Shown here: piece by piece, positions 1-8,477 of the stretch
Numbering within the stretch: the first letter of the stretch is position 1
Layout of the letters: every line of letters starts with the position of its first letter
Assembly (NCBI GenBank): GCA_021828445.1
Contig: JAJZJD010000038.1
Span: 1 to 9,823 of the forward strand
Origin: a bacterium
GTDB taxonomy: Bacteria > SZUA-79 > Acidulodesulfobacterales > Acidulodesulfobacteraceae
Reading direction: 5' to 3'
Length of the DNA: 9,823 nucleotides
Translations under genes and position numbers: made by a program
The notes under the pieces: model-generated
Told to the model about the DNA's origin: nothing
The model's input: the letters and a program-made list of their open reading frames with translations, nothing else
The model's database searches: none

Positions 1-1956
1 AACCCTGAAAGCATAGTCGATTAAATTTGTAATCTCTTTTTTAGACATTACCGTATTTATTAAATCAAATGCGATTTCTTCAGGAATTATTTCATAAAGT
101 ATAACCCTGCCTACCGTGGTCGTCTCTATTTTATTGTTAATTCTAACCTTTATGCGGGCATGCAGACTGACATGTCCGTTATCGTAAGCAAATTTAACTT
201 CGTCAGGGTCGGAAAAAATCTTATCCTCTCCTTTTACGTAAGGCATTTCGCGGGTCATATAATATAAACCTAAAACTATATCCTGGGACGGAACTATAAT
301 AGGCTTGCCGCTTGCGGGCGACAATATATTATTGGTGGCCATCATAAGCACTCTTGCTTCTACCTGCGCCTCTATCGAAAGCGGAACATGCACCGCCATC
401 TGGTCTCCGTCAAAATCTGCGTTAAATGCGGCGCATACAAGAGGATGCAGATGTATCGCCTTCCCTTCTACCAATATTGGCTCAAATGCTTGGATTCCAA
501 GCCTATGCAAAGTGGGTGCCCTATTTAACATTACCGGATGCTCTTTAATAACCTCTTCCAGCACGTCAAAAACTTCCGGCGCTTCTTTATCTACCAACTT
601 TTTCGTGGTCTTAAGAGTATCGGTAACTCCTTTTTGCAATAACTTATTAAATATAAACGGCTTAAAAAGCTCTATGGCCATTTTTTTAGGAAGACCGCAT
701 TGATGAAGCTTCAATTCCGGACCGACCACTATAACCGACCTTCCTGAATAATCTACTCTTTTGCCGAGAAGATTAAGCCTGAATCTGCCGGTCTTGCCTT
801 TTAACATATCGCTTAGGGATTTAAGCGGCCTTCTGTTCGACCCCATTATTACGCGGCCGCGCCTTCCGTTATCAAAAAGCGCATCTACCGCTTCCTGAAG
901 CATTCTTTTTTCATTTTTAATAATAATTTCCGGCGCGGAAAGCTCCATTAACTTCTTCAGCCTGTTGTTTCTATTTATAACTCTCCTGTATAAATCATTC
1001 AGGTCGGAGCTTGCGAACCTTCCGCCCTCAAGAGGAACTAACGGGCGCAAATCCGGCGGAATTACCGGAATAACGTCTAAAATCATCCATTCGGGCTTAT
1101 TTCCCGACGTCCTGAACGCTTCAATCAATTTAAGCTGTTTTGCCAGTTTTTTCTTTTTAATACCGTTAGGCAGACCGGCTATTTCTTCCTTAAGACTTTT
1201 GGACAAGGATTCCAGGTCTATGCCTTTAAGTAATTCTTTTAACGCTTCAGCGCCTATGCCCGCCTTAAAACTATAACCTTCTTTTTGAATTTTTTGATAA
1301 TTTTCTTCGCTTATTAAATCCTTATACTTTAATCCTATCTTTAAGGCATCTCCAGGTTCAAGAACCACATATGCTTCAAAATAAAGAATTCTTTCTATAT
1401 CTTTCAGGGTCATATCGAGAATACTTCCGATTCTCGACGGAAGACTTTTAAAAAACCATATATGAGCTACCGGAGAAGCAAGTTCGATGTGGCCGAGCCT
1501 TTCTCTCCTTACTTTGGACGAAATGACTTCAACGCCGCATTTTTCGCATACGATGCCGTGATGCTTCATTCTCTTATATTTTCCACAGTTGCACTCGTAA
1601 TCTTTAATGGGACCAAAAATCCTTGCGCAAAAAAGTCCGTCTCTTTCCGGCTTTAATGTCCTATAGTTAATTGTCTCTGGTTTTTTAACCTCGCCGTGAG
1701 ACCATTTTTTTATGGCGTCAGGAGAAGCTATGCCGAGTTTTATCGAATTAAAACTGAGAGGATCTTTAATTCCTTCACGGTCGTTTAAAAAGAAATCGCC
1801 TTTATTGGCGCCGTCGAACAACTTTTTAAGGTCTAATTCTTTTTCTCCGGCAGCTTCTATCTCTTCTTCATCCTCGGAAATATCGTTCAAGCTGACCGTA
1901 AGCGTATTATCGACGTCTTTATTATTATATTCTTCTAAATTTTCATCAAACGACAT
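1..1956 (-). CDS. rpoC: DNA-directed RNA polymerase subunit beta' (N-terminal part, cut by window edge)
   Basis: Beta' subunit of RNA polymerase, which carries the catalytic Mg2+ and the DNA clamp. The frame is open from ATG at 1956 to base 1 (652 codons); about half of a usual 1350-1400-residue protein is present and the stop lies outside. The N-terminal zinc ribbon has Cys122, Cys124, Cys137 and Cys140 (CNC...CEKC). The active-site motif NADFDGDQ gives Asp514, Asp516 and Asp518 (bases 403-417). Other core motifs seen are KPETINYRT, NKPEWMILDV, DLNDLYRRVINRNNRL, GKRVDYSGRSVI and LNRAPTLHRLGIQAFEP. The start is fixed by a strong Shine-Dalgarno sequence inside the end of rpoB and a single-base gap from its stop, so translation is probably coupled. 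Odd point: about 50 mostly acidic residues precede the conserved KDPLSFNSIKLGIASPD, an extension absent from E. coli RpoC. Identification is certain; the role of the tail is unknown. Confidence 0.98.
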   Translation of the reverse strand, partial: MSFDENLEEYNNKDVDNTLTVSLNDISEDEEEIEAAGEKELDLKKLFDGANKGDFFLNDREGIKDPLSFNSIKLGIASPDAIKKWSHGEVKKPETINYRTLKPERDGLFCARIFGPIKDYECNCGKYKRMKHHGIVCEKCGVEVISSKVRRERLGHIELASPVAHIWFFKSLPSRIGSILDMTLKDIERILYFEAYVVLEPGDALKIGLKYKDLISEENYQKIQKEGYSFKAGIGAEALKELLKGIDLESLSKSLKEEIAGLPNGIKKKKLAKQLKLIEAFRTSGNKPEWMILDVIPVIPPDLRPLVPLEGGRFASSDLNDLYRRVINRNNRLKKLMELSAPEIIIKNEKRMLQEAVDALFDNGRRGRVIMGSNRRPLKSLSDMLKGKTGRFRLNLLGKRVDYSGRSVIVVGPELKLHQCGLPKKMAIELFKPFIFNKLLQKGVTDTLKTTKKLVDKEAPEVFDVLEEVIKEHPVMLNRAPTLHRLGIQAFEPILVEGKAIHLHPLVCAAFNADFDGDQMAVHVPLSIEAQVEARVLMMATNNILSPASGKPIIVPSQDIVLGLYYMTREMPYVKGEDKIFSDPDEVKFAYDNGHVSLHARIKVRINNKIETTTVGRVILYEIIPEEIAFDLINTVMSKKEITNLIDYAFRV

Positions 1957-1957
1957 T

Positions 1958-4900
1958 TTATCCCTCCTTTAAAAGCTCTACGTTAAGGCAAAGGCTTTGT
2001 AATTCTTTAATAAGAACATTAAAAGATTCGGGCAATCCAACCTTGAATGATGTATCGCCTTTTACGATTGCTTCATACATTCTTGTTCTCCCGACCGAAT
2101 CGTCGGACTTGACGGTAAGAAACTCTTGGAGGGTATGCGCCGCACCGTAAGCTTCCATCGCCCAGACCTCCATTTCTCCAAGCCTCTGTCCTCCAAACTG
2201 TGCTTTTCCGCCAAGAGGCTGCTGAGTGACTAAGGAATATGGACCTGTGGATCTCGCATGTATCTTATCATCGACTAAATGATGCAGTTTCAACATATAC
2301 ATAATACCGACGGTAACTTTCCTGTCGAACGGTTCCCCCGTCCTTCCGTCAAATAGCGTAACCTGCCCGGTTTCTTCTACGCCGGACAATTTTAGGTGAT
2401 TTTTTATATCGCTTTCTTTGGCGCCGTCAAAAACCGGGGTCGCCATATAAACGCCTTTCTTATATTTTTTGGCGAATTCTATAATTTCTTCATCGTTTAA
2501 TCCTTTAATAAAATGAATCATAGTAGGCTCGCTGAATATTTCAAGCAATTTACGCCTTATAGCTTCAGGACCGAAATTATCTTCTATGATTTTATTTATC
2601 TGAATACCAAGATTATGCGCAGCCCAGCCTAAATGCACTTCAAGCACCTGTCCGACGTTCATTCTGGACGGAACGCCTAACGGGTTCAATACCATATCTA
2701 CTATTCTGCCGTCTTTCATGAACGGCATATCGTTAACAGGCAGTATTCTGGAAACGACGCCTTTATTTCCGTGCCTTCCTGCCATTTTGTCGCCTACAGA
2801 CAGCCTTCTTTTAATGGCAATATAGACTTTTATAGTCTTAAGAACACCCGGGGGGAGTTCATCGCCTCTCTGTATCCTTTCTACTTTATCCTCGTAATAA
2901 GACCTTAATAAATCGATATCTTCTAATGATTCATCATCTATTTTCTTTAACTTATCATAAAGGCTTTTCGTATTTCCTTCGAATTCTATATTGAATATGT
3001 CGTCTTTAGATAATTTTGAGACTGTATTCTCGTTAAATACGTCGCCTTTTTTAATATAAACAGGCTTATGTCCGGAAGATAACGTTGCGTTAACTCTGCA
3101 TTTTTTATTAATTATTAGATGCCTCATCTTCTGAAGAGCATTATTTAAAATAGCCTGCTGTTTTTCTTCCAATTCCCTCATGAAATTGGCGACTTCACTG
3201 TCTTCTATTTCTTTTTCTCTAAAATCTTTTTCGATTCCTTTCCTTGAAAAGATTCTTATATCCACGACGACGCCTGAAACTCCCGGCGGTACCCTTAAGG
3301 ACGTATCTTTTACTTCTTTGGCTTTTTCTCCGAATATCGCTCTAAGAAGTTTTTCTTCGGGGGTAAGAACGGTTTCGCCTTTTGGCGTAACTTTTCCGAC
3401 CATTATATCCTGCGCCTTAACCTCCGCGCCTATCCTAATTACGCCGTTCTCGTCAAGGTTCTTTAAGGCATCTTCGCTTATATTCGGAATATCGGATGTT
3501 ATTTCTTCCTTGCCCGATTTTGTTTCTCTGCATGCTACTTCAAACTCCTCAATGTGAATGGAAGTAAAAGCATCTTCGTGCAATAAGTTTTCGCTTACCA
3601 ATATAGAATCTTCAAAATTATAGCCGTTCCATGGCATAAAGGCTACTAGGACATTATGTCCGAGAGCTAATTCGCCGTCTTTGGTCGAAGTCCCGTCCGC
3701 AATGATTTGACCCAAAACAACTTTTTCTCCGACCTTGACTAAAGGTCTTTGATTTAGACATGTATTTTGATTAGATCTTTGAAATTTAACAAGGTCGTAT
3801 TCATAATTGATTCCGCCGCCGCCGCTTAAATCGTCCGCATCAGACGTTAAGATAATTTTTGTGGAATCGACATAACTCACGATACCGGTTTGGTTTGCCG
3901 TGATGCAGACGCCGGAATCTTTAGCCACTATTCTTTCTATTCCGGTTCCTATAATAGGCGGATCCGGCATCAATAAAGGCACCGCTTGTCTTTGCATATT
4001 CGATCCCATAAGCGCGCGGTTGGCATCATCGTTTTCCAAAAAAGGAATTAAGGATGTCGCAACGGACACTAGTTGCATAGGAGAAACGTCTATATAATCC
4101 ACTTCGTTCGGATAAACCATTACGGTTTCTCCGCTTCTTCTGACGGGAATCAACTCGTGCTTAAGATAGCCGTTTTTATCAATTTCCGCATTAGCCTGCG
4201 CTATTACATACTTTTCTTCTTCCATAGCCGTTAAAAAATCGACTTCGTCCGTCACTTCGGCGCCGTTTTCCGTTACATTTACTTTCCTGTAAGGCGTTTC
4301 GATAAAACCGTATTCATTAACTCTCGCATAAGAAGAAAGAGAAGCTATGAGACCTATGTTAGGACCTTCCGGCGTTTCTATCGGGCATATTCTCCCGTAG
4401 TGCGTAGGATGAACATCTCTGACTTCAAATCCCGCCCTTTCTCTGGTAAGACCGCCGGGACCTAGAGCAGAAAGTCTCCTTTTGTGCGTAACTTCCGAAA
4501 GGGGATTGGTCTGATCCATAAACTGGGACAACTGGCTCCTTCCGAAAAATTCTTTCATTAACGAATTTACCGGCTTGGGATTGATTAAGTCGTTAGGCAT
4601 CAGCGAATCAAGCTTTTGAGCAGTCATTCTTTCTTTTATCGCTCTTTCCATTCTTACGAGTCCTATCCTGAACTGATTTTCCAGAAGCTCGCCTACCGAT
4701 TTTACTCTCCTGTTACCGAGATGGTCTATATCGTCGATTGAACCCCTGCCGTCCTTTAACTCCATTAAATATTTTAAAACATTCAAAATATCATCCGGGG
4801 ATAAAACTCTGTCGGTTAGATTCTTATCGAGATTTAGCTTATTGTTAATCTTGAGCCTTCCTACTTCCGAAAGATCGTATCTTTCCGCGTTAAAAAACAT

Positions 4901-6112
4901 ATTTTCAAAATAAGATGAAGCGGAAGAAATATTCGGAGGCTCTCCGGGTCTCATCCTTTTATAAATATCTATAATAGCCTCTTCTTTAGTATTAACCTTA
5001 TCCGCCAGAATCGTATCGAGAACCGAAGAGGAAACATTTATATTATCTATAAAATAGACCTTAAACTCGTTAACCCCTATGCTGCTAAACGATTCTAAAA
5101 GCGCTTGGTTTACCGGATGCACCGACTTTGAAATAGTTTCTTTGCCATTGATTATATCGGCTGCAAGATATTTACCGATAATATCCGACTCGTCGCAGGG
5201 CAGGAATTCAATACCTGCTTCTTCAAGTTTATTTATGAGATGCTTCGTAATCCTTCTATTTTTTTTAATTAAAACTTCGCCTGTTTTTGGATTTACTATA
5301 TCTTCGTATGCCCTTGTGAAAACAAGAAAATCTTTGGGCATTTTCCTGAAATATTTCCCGCCTTCGATTCTAAATGTTTCTACCTGGTAAAAACTTCCGA
5401 GAATATCTTCTTTAGAATATCCTACCGCTTTAAGCAATATTGTAGCGGGAAATTTTCTCTTCCTGTCTATCCTGACAAAAATCATGTCCCTCTGGTCAAA
5501 TTCAAAATCCAGCCATGAACCTCTATACGGTATAATTCTTGCGGTATAAAAAGGCTTACCCTGGGCATGACTTCTTATTTTATCGCTGTCGTAAAAAACT
5601 CCGGGAGACCTTTGCAATTGACTCACGATTACCCTTTCAATTCCGTTTATAACAAAAGAACCGTTATGAGTCATTAAGGGAATTTCGCCGAAATATATCT
5701 CCTGCTCCTTAATATCTTTAATATCCCTTTGAGAATCGTTATCATTCGGATTGATATTAGGTTCAAACGTTACGAGATCAAAAAGGACCTTGAGGGAAGC
5801 GCTGTAGGTAAGCCCTTTCTGCTTGCATTCGAATATGCTGTATTTCGGCTCTCCGATAGTATAACCCTTAAATTCTAAAGAAAAATTTTTATTAAGCCCC
5901 TCTATAGGAAAGACTGATTTAAATACGCCCTCAAGCCCGTTATTAAGTCTTTTATTTTGGGATAAATCTTTTTGTAAAAATCTCTCGTACGATTTTCTCT
6001 GAACCTCAAGAAGGTTAGGATTATCTATTACCTTCTTGATTTTCGAGAAATTTTTTCTTATAATTATAGGGTTATTACTTTCTATATTTAATTCCGATTT
6101 TGCTTTTGACAT
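1958..6112 (-). CDS. rpoB: DNA-directed RNA polymerase subunit beta
   Basis: Beta subunit of RNA polymerase, forming with beta' the active centre and the rifampicin pocket. It is complete at 1384 residues (E. coli 1342). The fork-loop/rifampicin region reads QLSQFMDQTNPLSEVTHKRR; Asp533, His543 and Ser548 match E. coli D516, H526 and S531, so the usual resistance positions are wild type. The catalytic-centre lysines are Lys1109 and Lys1117 in GDKMAGRHGNKG. Residues about 960-1080 form a helix-rich insert, ending before RGDELPPGV, at the place of the proteobacterial beta insert SI2; its sequence is deltaproteobacterial in style. The C-terminus (LPESFNVLIKELQSL) is normal. The start ATG at 6112 is preceded by CGGGAG at a rather long spacing of about 12 bases, and MSKAKSEL...VIDNPNLLEVQRKSYERFL aligns with known N-termini. 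It lies 49 bases after rplL with no terminator visible between them. Confidence 0.99.
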   Translation of the reverse strand: MSKAKSELNIESNNPIIIRKNFSKIKKVIDNPNLLEVQRKSYERFLQKDLSQNKRLNNGLEGVFKSVFPIEGLNKNFSLEFKGYTIGEPKYSIFECKQKGLTYSASLKVLFDLVTFEPNINPNDNDSQRDIKDIKEQEIYFGEIPLMTHNGSFVINGIERVIVSQLQRSPGVFYDSDKIRSHAQGKPFYTARIIPYRGSWLDFEFDQRDMIFVRIDRKRKFPATILLKAVGYSKEDILGSFYQVETFRIEGGKYFRKMPKDFLVFTRAYEDIVNPKTGEVLIKKNRRITKHLINKLEEAGIEFLPCDESDIIGKYLAADIINGKETISKSVHPVNQALLESFSSIGVNEFKVYFIDNINVSSSVLDTILADKVNTKEEAIIDIYKRMRPGEPPNISSASSYFENMFFNAERYDLSEVGRLKINNKLNLDKNLTDRVLSPDDILNVLKYLMELKDGRGSIDDIDHLGNRRVKSVGELLENQFRIGLVRMERAIKERMTAQKLDSLMPNDLINPKPVNSLMKEFFGRSQLSQFMDQTNPLSEVTHKRRLSALGPGGLTRERAGFEVRDVHPTHYGRICPIETPEGPNIGLIASLSSYARVNEYGFIETPYRKVNVTENGAEVTDEVDFLTAMEEEKYVIAQANAEIDKNGYLKHELIPVRRSGETVMVYPNEVDYIDVSPMQLVSVATSLIPFLENDDANRALMGSNMQRQAVPLLMPDPPIIGTGIERIVAKDSGVCITANQTGIVSYVDSTKIILTSDADDLSGGGGINYEYDLVKFQRSNQNTCLNQRPLVKVGEKVVLGQIIADGTSTKDGELALGHNVLVAFMPWNGYNFEDSILVSENLLHEDAFTSIHIEEFEVACRETKSGKEEITSDIPNISEDALKNLDENGVIRIGAEVKAQDIMVGKVTPKGETVLTPEEKLLRAIFGEKAKEVKDTSLRVPPGVSGVVVDIRIFSRKGIEKDFREKEIEDSEVANFMRELEEKQQAILNNALQKMRHLIINKKCRVNATLSSGHKPVYIKKGDVFNENTVSKLSKDDIFNIEFEGNTKSLYDKLKKIDDESLEDIDLLRSYYEDKVERIQRGDELPPGVLKTIKVYIAIKRRLSVGDKMAGRHGNKGVVSRILPVNDMPFMKDGRIVDMVLNPLGVPSRMNVGQVLEVHLGWAAHNLGIQINKIIEDNFGPEAIRRKLLEIFSEPTMIHFIKGLNDEEIIEFAKKYKKGVYMATPVFDGAKESDIKNHLKLSGVEETGQVTLFDGRTGEPFDRKVTVGIMYMLKLHHLVDDKIHARSTGPYSLVTQQPLGGKAQFGGQRLGEMEVWAMEAYGAAHTLQEFLTVKSDDSVGRTRMYEAIVKGDTSFKVGLPESFNVLIKELQSLCLNVELLKEG
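1961..1970 (-). promoter_or_regulatory. Shine-Dalgarno site of rpoC inside the end of rpoB
   Basis: The minus strand reads AAAGGAGGGA here, a near-perfect match to the 16S rRNA tail. It lies in the last codons of rpoB (Lys-Glu-Gly) with its G-rich core a few bases before the rpoC ATG at 1956. It decides the rpoC start and therefore supports the long acidic N-terminus as translated. Confidence 0.85.
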
Positions 6113-6161
6113 TTAAATTTAAACTCCCGTTTTTCTAACTTAAATACAATTATATTTTAAT

Positions 6162-6551
6162 TTATTTAACTTCAACGGTAGCGCCGACTTCCTCAAGTTT
6201 TACTTTCATTTTTTGCGCATCTTCTTTATTAACGCCTGTTTTTACAGGTTTAGGAGCTCCGTCAACTAAATCTTTAGCTTCTTTTAATCCCAGGCTTGTA
6301 AGTTCCCTGACTACTTTAATAACCTGAATTTTATTGGCTCCGGCATTTGCAAGAACAACATCGAATTCCGTTTTTTCTTCGGCTTGAGCAGGTGCTGCGG
6401 CTGCGCCGGCACCGCCGCCGGCAGGCGCCGCCATCGCGAACTGATCTGCCTTGACGCCGAATTTTTCTTCAATTGCTTTTATTAATTCGTTTAATTCGAT
6501 TATGGAAACATTTTCTATGTAACTTAAAACATCTTCTTTTGTTATAGCCAT
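6162..6551 (-). CDS. rplL: 50S ribosomal protein L7/L12
   Basis: Stalk protein of the large ribosomal subunit, present as dimers on L10 and recruiting translation GTPases such as EF-Tu and EF-G. It is 129 residues long, close to the usual 120-128. The N-terminal dimerisation domain covers about residues 1-37 (MAITKEDVLSYIENVSIIEL). A flexible Ala/Gly/Pro hinge follows at about 40-56 (AAPAGGGAGAAAAPAQ). The C-terminal factor-binding domain begins at EEKTEFDVVL and contains the conserved GLKEAKDLVDGAPKPVK, ending ATVEVK. The ATG is preceded by GGAGG at about seven bases, a good ribosome binding site. The 66-base spacer after rplJ is almost pure A/T and holds no clear hairpin, so the two genes are probably co-transcribed, with the stronger start and ATG favouring the higher L12 dose. 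Confidence 0.98.
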   Translation of the reverse strand: MAITKEDVLSYIENVSIIELNELIKAIEEKFGVKADQFAMAAPAGGGAGAAAAPAQAEEKTEFDVVLANAGANKIQVIKVVRELTSLGLKEAKDLVDGAPKPVKTGVNKEDAQKMKVKLEEVGATVEVK

Positions 6552-6617
6552 TATTTTTCCTCCGATAATTATTAAAATAAAAGTTTAAAAAATTATTTAA
6601 TTAATTTAAAATTTGAT

Positions 6618-7136
6618 CTACATGGCAGATTTTGCGGCTTCTACTGCCTGAAGCGTTCTGATTAATTTTATTACAGGCGACCTCAAAGTGAAAACTAAGC
6701 GGATTTCGGGCGACTTGATAACAGACATAAATCTCGCAATTAAAACATCCTTGGAAGGCAATGTAGCAAGCGTAATGATTGCGACTTTATCAAGAACCGT
6801 TTGATAATAACCCGCCTTAATCTCAATGTTGTCCGGGTTTTCCTGCGCAAACTTAGACAGCACTTTTGAACCGGCAAGCGGATCGTTTGTAAATACTAAA
6901 AAATTAGGTCCGTCTAAAAATTCCGAAAGAGATTCGGCATAAGTCTGTTTAAAAGCAATTTTACTCAACGTATTTTTAAACACTTTGAGCAATGCCCCCG
7001 TACCGCGCATCTGCCTTCTTAAAAGACTGAATTTTTCCACGGTTAATCCTTGATATCTGCTTATAAAAACAGCCTGATTGACTTCAAGGTTATGTTTCAA
7101 AGATTCAATCTCTTGATTCTTCCTATCTTTTTTCAA
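6618..7136 (-). CDS. rplJ: 50S ribosomal protein L10 (TTG start)
   Basis: L10 anchors the L7/L12 dimers to 23S rRNA and, as the L10-L12 complex, commonly represses its own mRNA. It is 172 residues, slightly longer than the usual 165. Conserved parts are QAVFISRYQGLTVEKFSLLRRQMR near residues 20-43, KVFKNTLSKIA at about 52-62, a central FLDGPNFLVF segment and LATLPSKDVLIARFMSVIKSP near 128-148. The C-terminal helix that binds L7/L12 follows (IKLIRTLQAVEAAKSAM). The first codon is TTG; no ATG or GTG lies in frame nearby upstream, and a strong AAAGGAGG stands about 11 bases before it. The start is therefore well supported. The preceding 157-base spacer carries an L10-type leader RNA, so autogenous control is likely. 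Sequence identity to E. coli L10 is low but the domain order is clear. Confidence 0.95.
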   Translation of the reverse strand: MKKDRKNQEIESLKHNLEVNQAVFISRYQGLTVEKFSLLRRQMRGTGALLKVFKNTLSKIAFKQTYAESLSEFLDGPNFLVFTNDPLAGSKVLSKFAQENPDNIEIKAGYYQTVLDKVAIITLATLPSKDVLIARFMSVIKSPEIRLVFTLRSPVIKLIRTLQAVEAAKSAM

Positions 7137-7145
7137 TTTTCTTCT

Positions 7146-7155
7146 CCCCTCCTTT
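7146..7155 (-). promoter_or_regulatory. Shine-Dalgarno site of rplJ
   Basis: The minus strand reads AAAGGAGGGG, about nine bases before the TTG at 7136. It decides the rplJ start in the absence of any nearby ATG. It lies just downstream of the L10 leader structure, where repression of translation would act. Confidence 0.75.
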
Positions 7156-7175
7156 CTTTTAAATTTTTTCTAATA

Positions 7176-7270
7176 CGTCAACAAAGAAAACAAGAGCGAT
7201 TTAAAAGAAAATCAGGACAATAAAGCTCTTTTTGTCTGGGCGGGATTTATTAACCTGCCGTCATTGACGA
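7176..7270 (-). ncRNA. Ribosomal protein L10 leader RNA (cis-regulatory)
   Basis: This leader lies upstream of rplJ. On the minus strand GACGGCAGG is followed by UUAAUAAAU and CCCGCC, matching from memory the kink-turn arm of L10 leaders (GAC-x-G-x-AGG, UUAA, then CC-x-GCC). GGCAGG at 7259-7254 pairs with CCCGCC at 7244-7239 apart from one A-C mismatch. Downstream, AAGAGC (7230-7225) can pair with GCUCUU (7197-7192). An outer six-base stem, CGUCAA (7269-7264) with UUGACG (7181-7176), could close the whole element just before the ribosome binding site. In known cases L10-(L12)4 binds this RNA and lowers expression of rplJL and rpoBC. The core arm is recognised with fair confidence; the outer stems are inferred from complementarity only. 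Confidence 0.7.
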
Positions 7271-7293
7271 TATTAAATTTTTATTTATTATTT

Positions 7294-8001
7294 TTATATC
7301 AAATTATTTTTTAATTTAAGAATATCTACGCTTACGCCTAAGCCCATAGTAGAAGATAAAGAAACCTTTTTAACATATACGCCCTTGCTTGAAGCCGGTT
7401 TCAATCTATTTACGATTTCAAGAAGCGCTATAAAATTTTCTTTAAGCTTGGTCGAACCAAAAGACACCTTACCTATAGAAGCCTGCAAAATTCCGTTTTT
7501 CTCAGCTTTAAATTCTATTTTACCTTCTTTCAGTTCTTTTACTATTTTGCCTACGTCAAAAGTAACCGTGCCTACTTTAGGGTTCGGCATTAAACCTCTC
7601 GGTCCCAGTATTTTGCCGAGCTTGCCTACGCTTGCCATAATATCCGGCGTTGCAACGACTCTGTTAAAATCCATAAACCCCTGCTGTACTTTTGTTATCA
7701 TATCTTCCTGCCCTACATAATCGGCTCCCGCGGCCAGAGCTTCGCGTTCTTTTTCTCCTTTAGCAAAAACAAGAATCTTAACTGCCTTGCCTGTGCCGTG
7801 AGGCAGTAAAACAGCCCCCCTAACCTGCTGATCGTTTTTTTTAACGTCAATTCCGAGATTTATAGCGACATCGACCGGCTCATCGAATTTTACATGATGG
7901 GAATCGACTACGATTTTTAATGCATCGTCCAATGCGAAATACTTATTTTCAATCTGGACATTTTTCAATGCATCTATATATTTTTTCCCTCTTTTTTTCA
8001 T
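7294..8001 (-). CDS. rplA: 50S ribosomal protein L1
   Basis: L1 forms the mobile L1 stalk at the ribosomal E site and in many bacteria represses translation of its own mRNA. It is 235 residues, the normal length (E. coli 234). The N-terminus MKKRGKKYIDALKNV is typical. Residues 59-79 carry VRGAVLLPHGTGK...ILVFA. The family signature spans about residues 121-144, IMASVGKLGKILGPRGLMPN and then PKVGT. The C-terminal part GVYVKKVSLSSTMGLGVSVDI is also characteristic. The ATG is preceded by AAAGGAG at about nine bases, and the gene follows rplK after 27 bases, the usual L11-L1 pair. The end is slightly longer than usual, with KLKNNLI after the conserved VDI. No sign of damage. Confidence 0.98.
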   Translation of the reverse strand: MKKRGKKYIDALKNVQIENKYFALDDALKIVVDSHHVKFDEPVDVAINLGIDVKKNDQQVRGAVLLPHGTGKAVKILVFAKGEKEREALAAGADYVGQEDMITKVQQGFMDFNRVVATPDIMASVGKLGKILGPRGLMPNPKVGTVTFDVGKIVKELKEGKIEFKAEKNGILQASIGKVSFGSTKLKENFIALLEIVNRLKPASSKGVYVKKVSLSSTMGLGVSVDILKLKNNLI

Positions 8002-8028
8002 ATCGGTAGTCTCCTTTAATGTTTATAT

Positions 8029-8457
8029 TTAATCGGTTATATCTATGCCCATGCTTCTCGCCGTCCCTTCAATGATTTTCATTGCCGGAGCGATTTCGTT
8101 AGCATTAAGGTCGGGCATTTTAAGTTTTGCGATATCCATTATTTTAGCTCTGTTTAAAACGGCAACTTTATTTTTATTCGGTTCTTTAGAACCCTTTTCT
8201 ATGCCGGCTGCCTGTTTAAGCAAAACCGAAGCGGGCGGCGTTTTTAAAATAAAATCGAACGATCTGTCGGCATAAACCGTAAGAACTACAGGAATGACTG
8301 TTCCTTCCTGCGATTTAGTCTTCTCGTTAAACTGTTTACAGAACTCCATTATATTTACGCCGTGCTGACCGAGCGCAGGACCGACCGGCGGAGCCGGATT
8401 AGCCTTGCCGCCTACGATTTGCAGTTTTACCATAGCCTGAATTTTCTTTACCGCCAT
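8029..8457 (-). CDS. rplK: 50S ribosomal protein L11
   Basis: L11 binds the GTPase-associated centre of 23S rRNA and is needed for stringent-response activation of RelA. It is 142 residues, equal to E. coli. The N-terminal domain contains VGGKANPAPPVGPALGQHGV, including the proline-rich PPVGPALGQ helix targeted by thiostrepton-type drugs. The C-terminal RNA-binding domain contains FDFILKTPPASVLLKQAAGI and the closing IEGTARSMGIDI. The ATG has an AGAGGA ribosome binding site about ten bases upstream. The 62-base spacer between nusG and rplK is largely filled by a GC-rich palindrome, so an L1-type operator, often found here in other bacteria, is not obvious. Confidence 0.98.
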   Translation of the reverse strand: MAVKKIQAMVKLQIVGGKANPAPPVGPALGQHGVNIMEFCKQFNEKTKSQEGTVIPVVLTVYADRSFDFILKTPPASVLLKQAAGIEKGSKEPNKNKVAVLNRAKIMDIAKLKMPDLNANEIAPAMKIIEGTARSMGIDITD

Positions 8458-8477
8458 AATATTTATCCTCTTTTCTT

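Noticed and set aside
4496..4563. Possible rifampicin-resistance change in rpoB
   Set aside because: The main resistance positions carry the wild-type residues Asp533, His543 and Ser548 (E. coli 516, 526, 531).
6113..6161. Attenuator or RNase III hairpin between rplL and rpoB, as in E. coli
   Set aside because: The 49-base spacer is AT-rich; only a weak ATTTAA/TTAAAT pairing around the ribosome site was found, too weak to call.
6385..6435. GC-rich inverted repeats in rplL
   Set aside because: They fall in the Ala/Gly/Pro hinge, whose GCN/GGN/CCN codons force such sequence; no separate element is needed.
7164..7181. TTGACG on the minus strand as a -35 promoter box before rplJ
   Set aside because: No convincing -10 box follows at 16-18 bases, and the same bases are better explained as the closing arm of the L10 leader.
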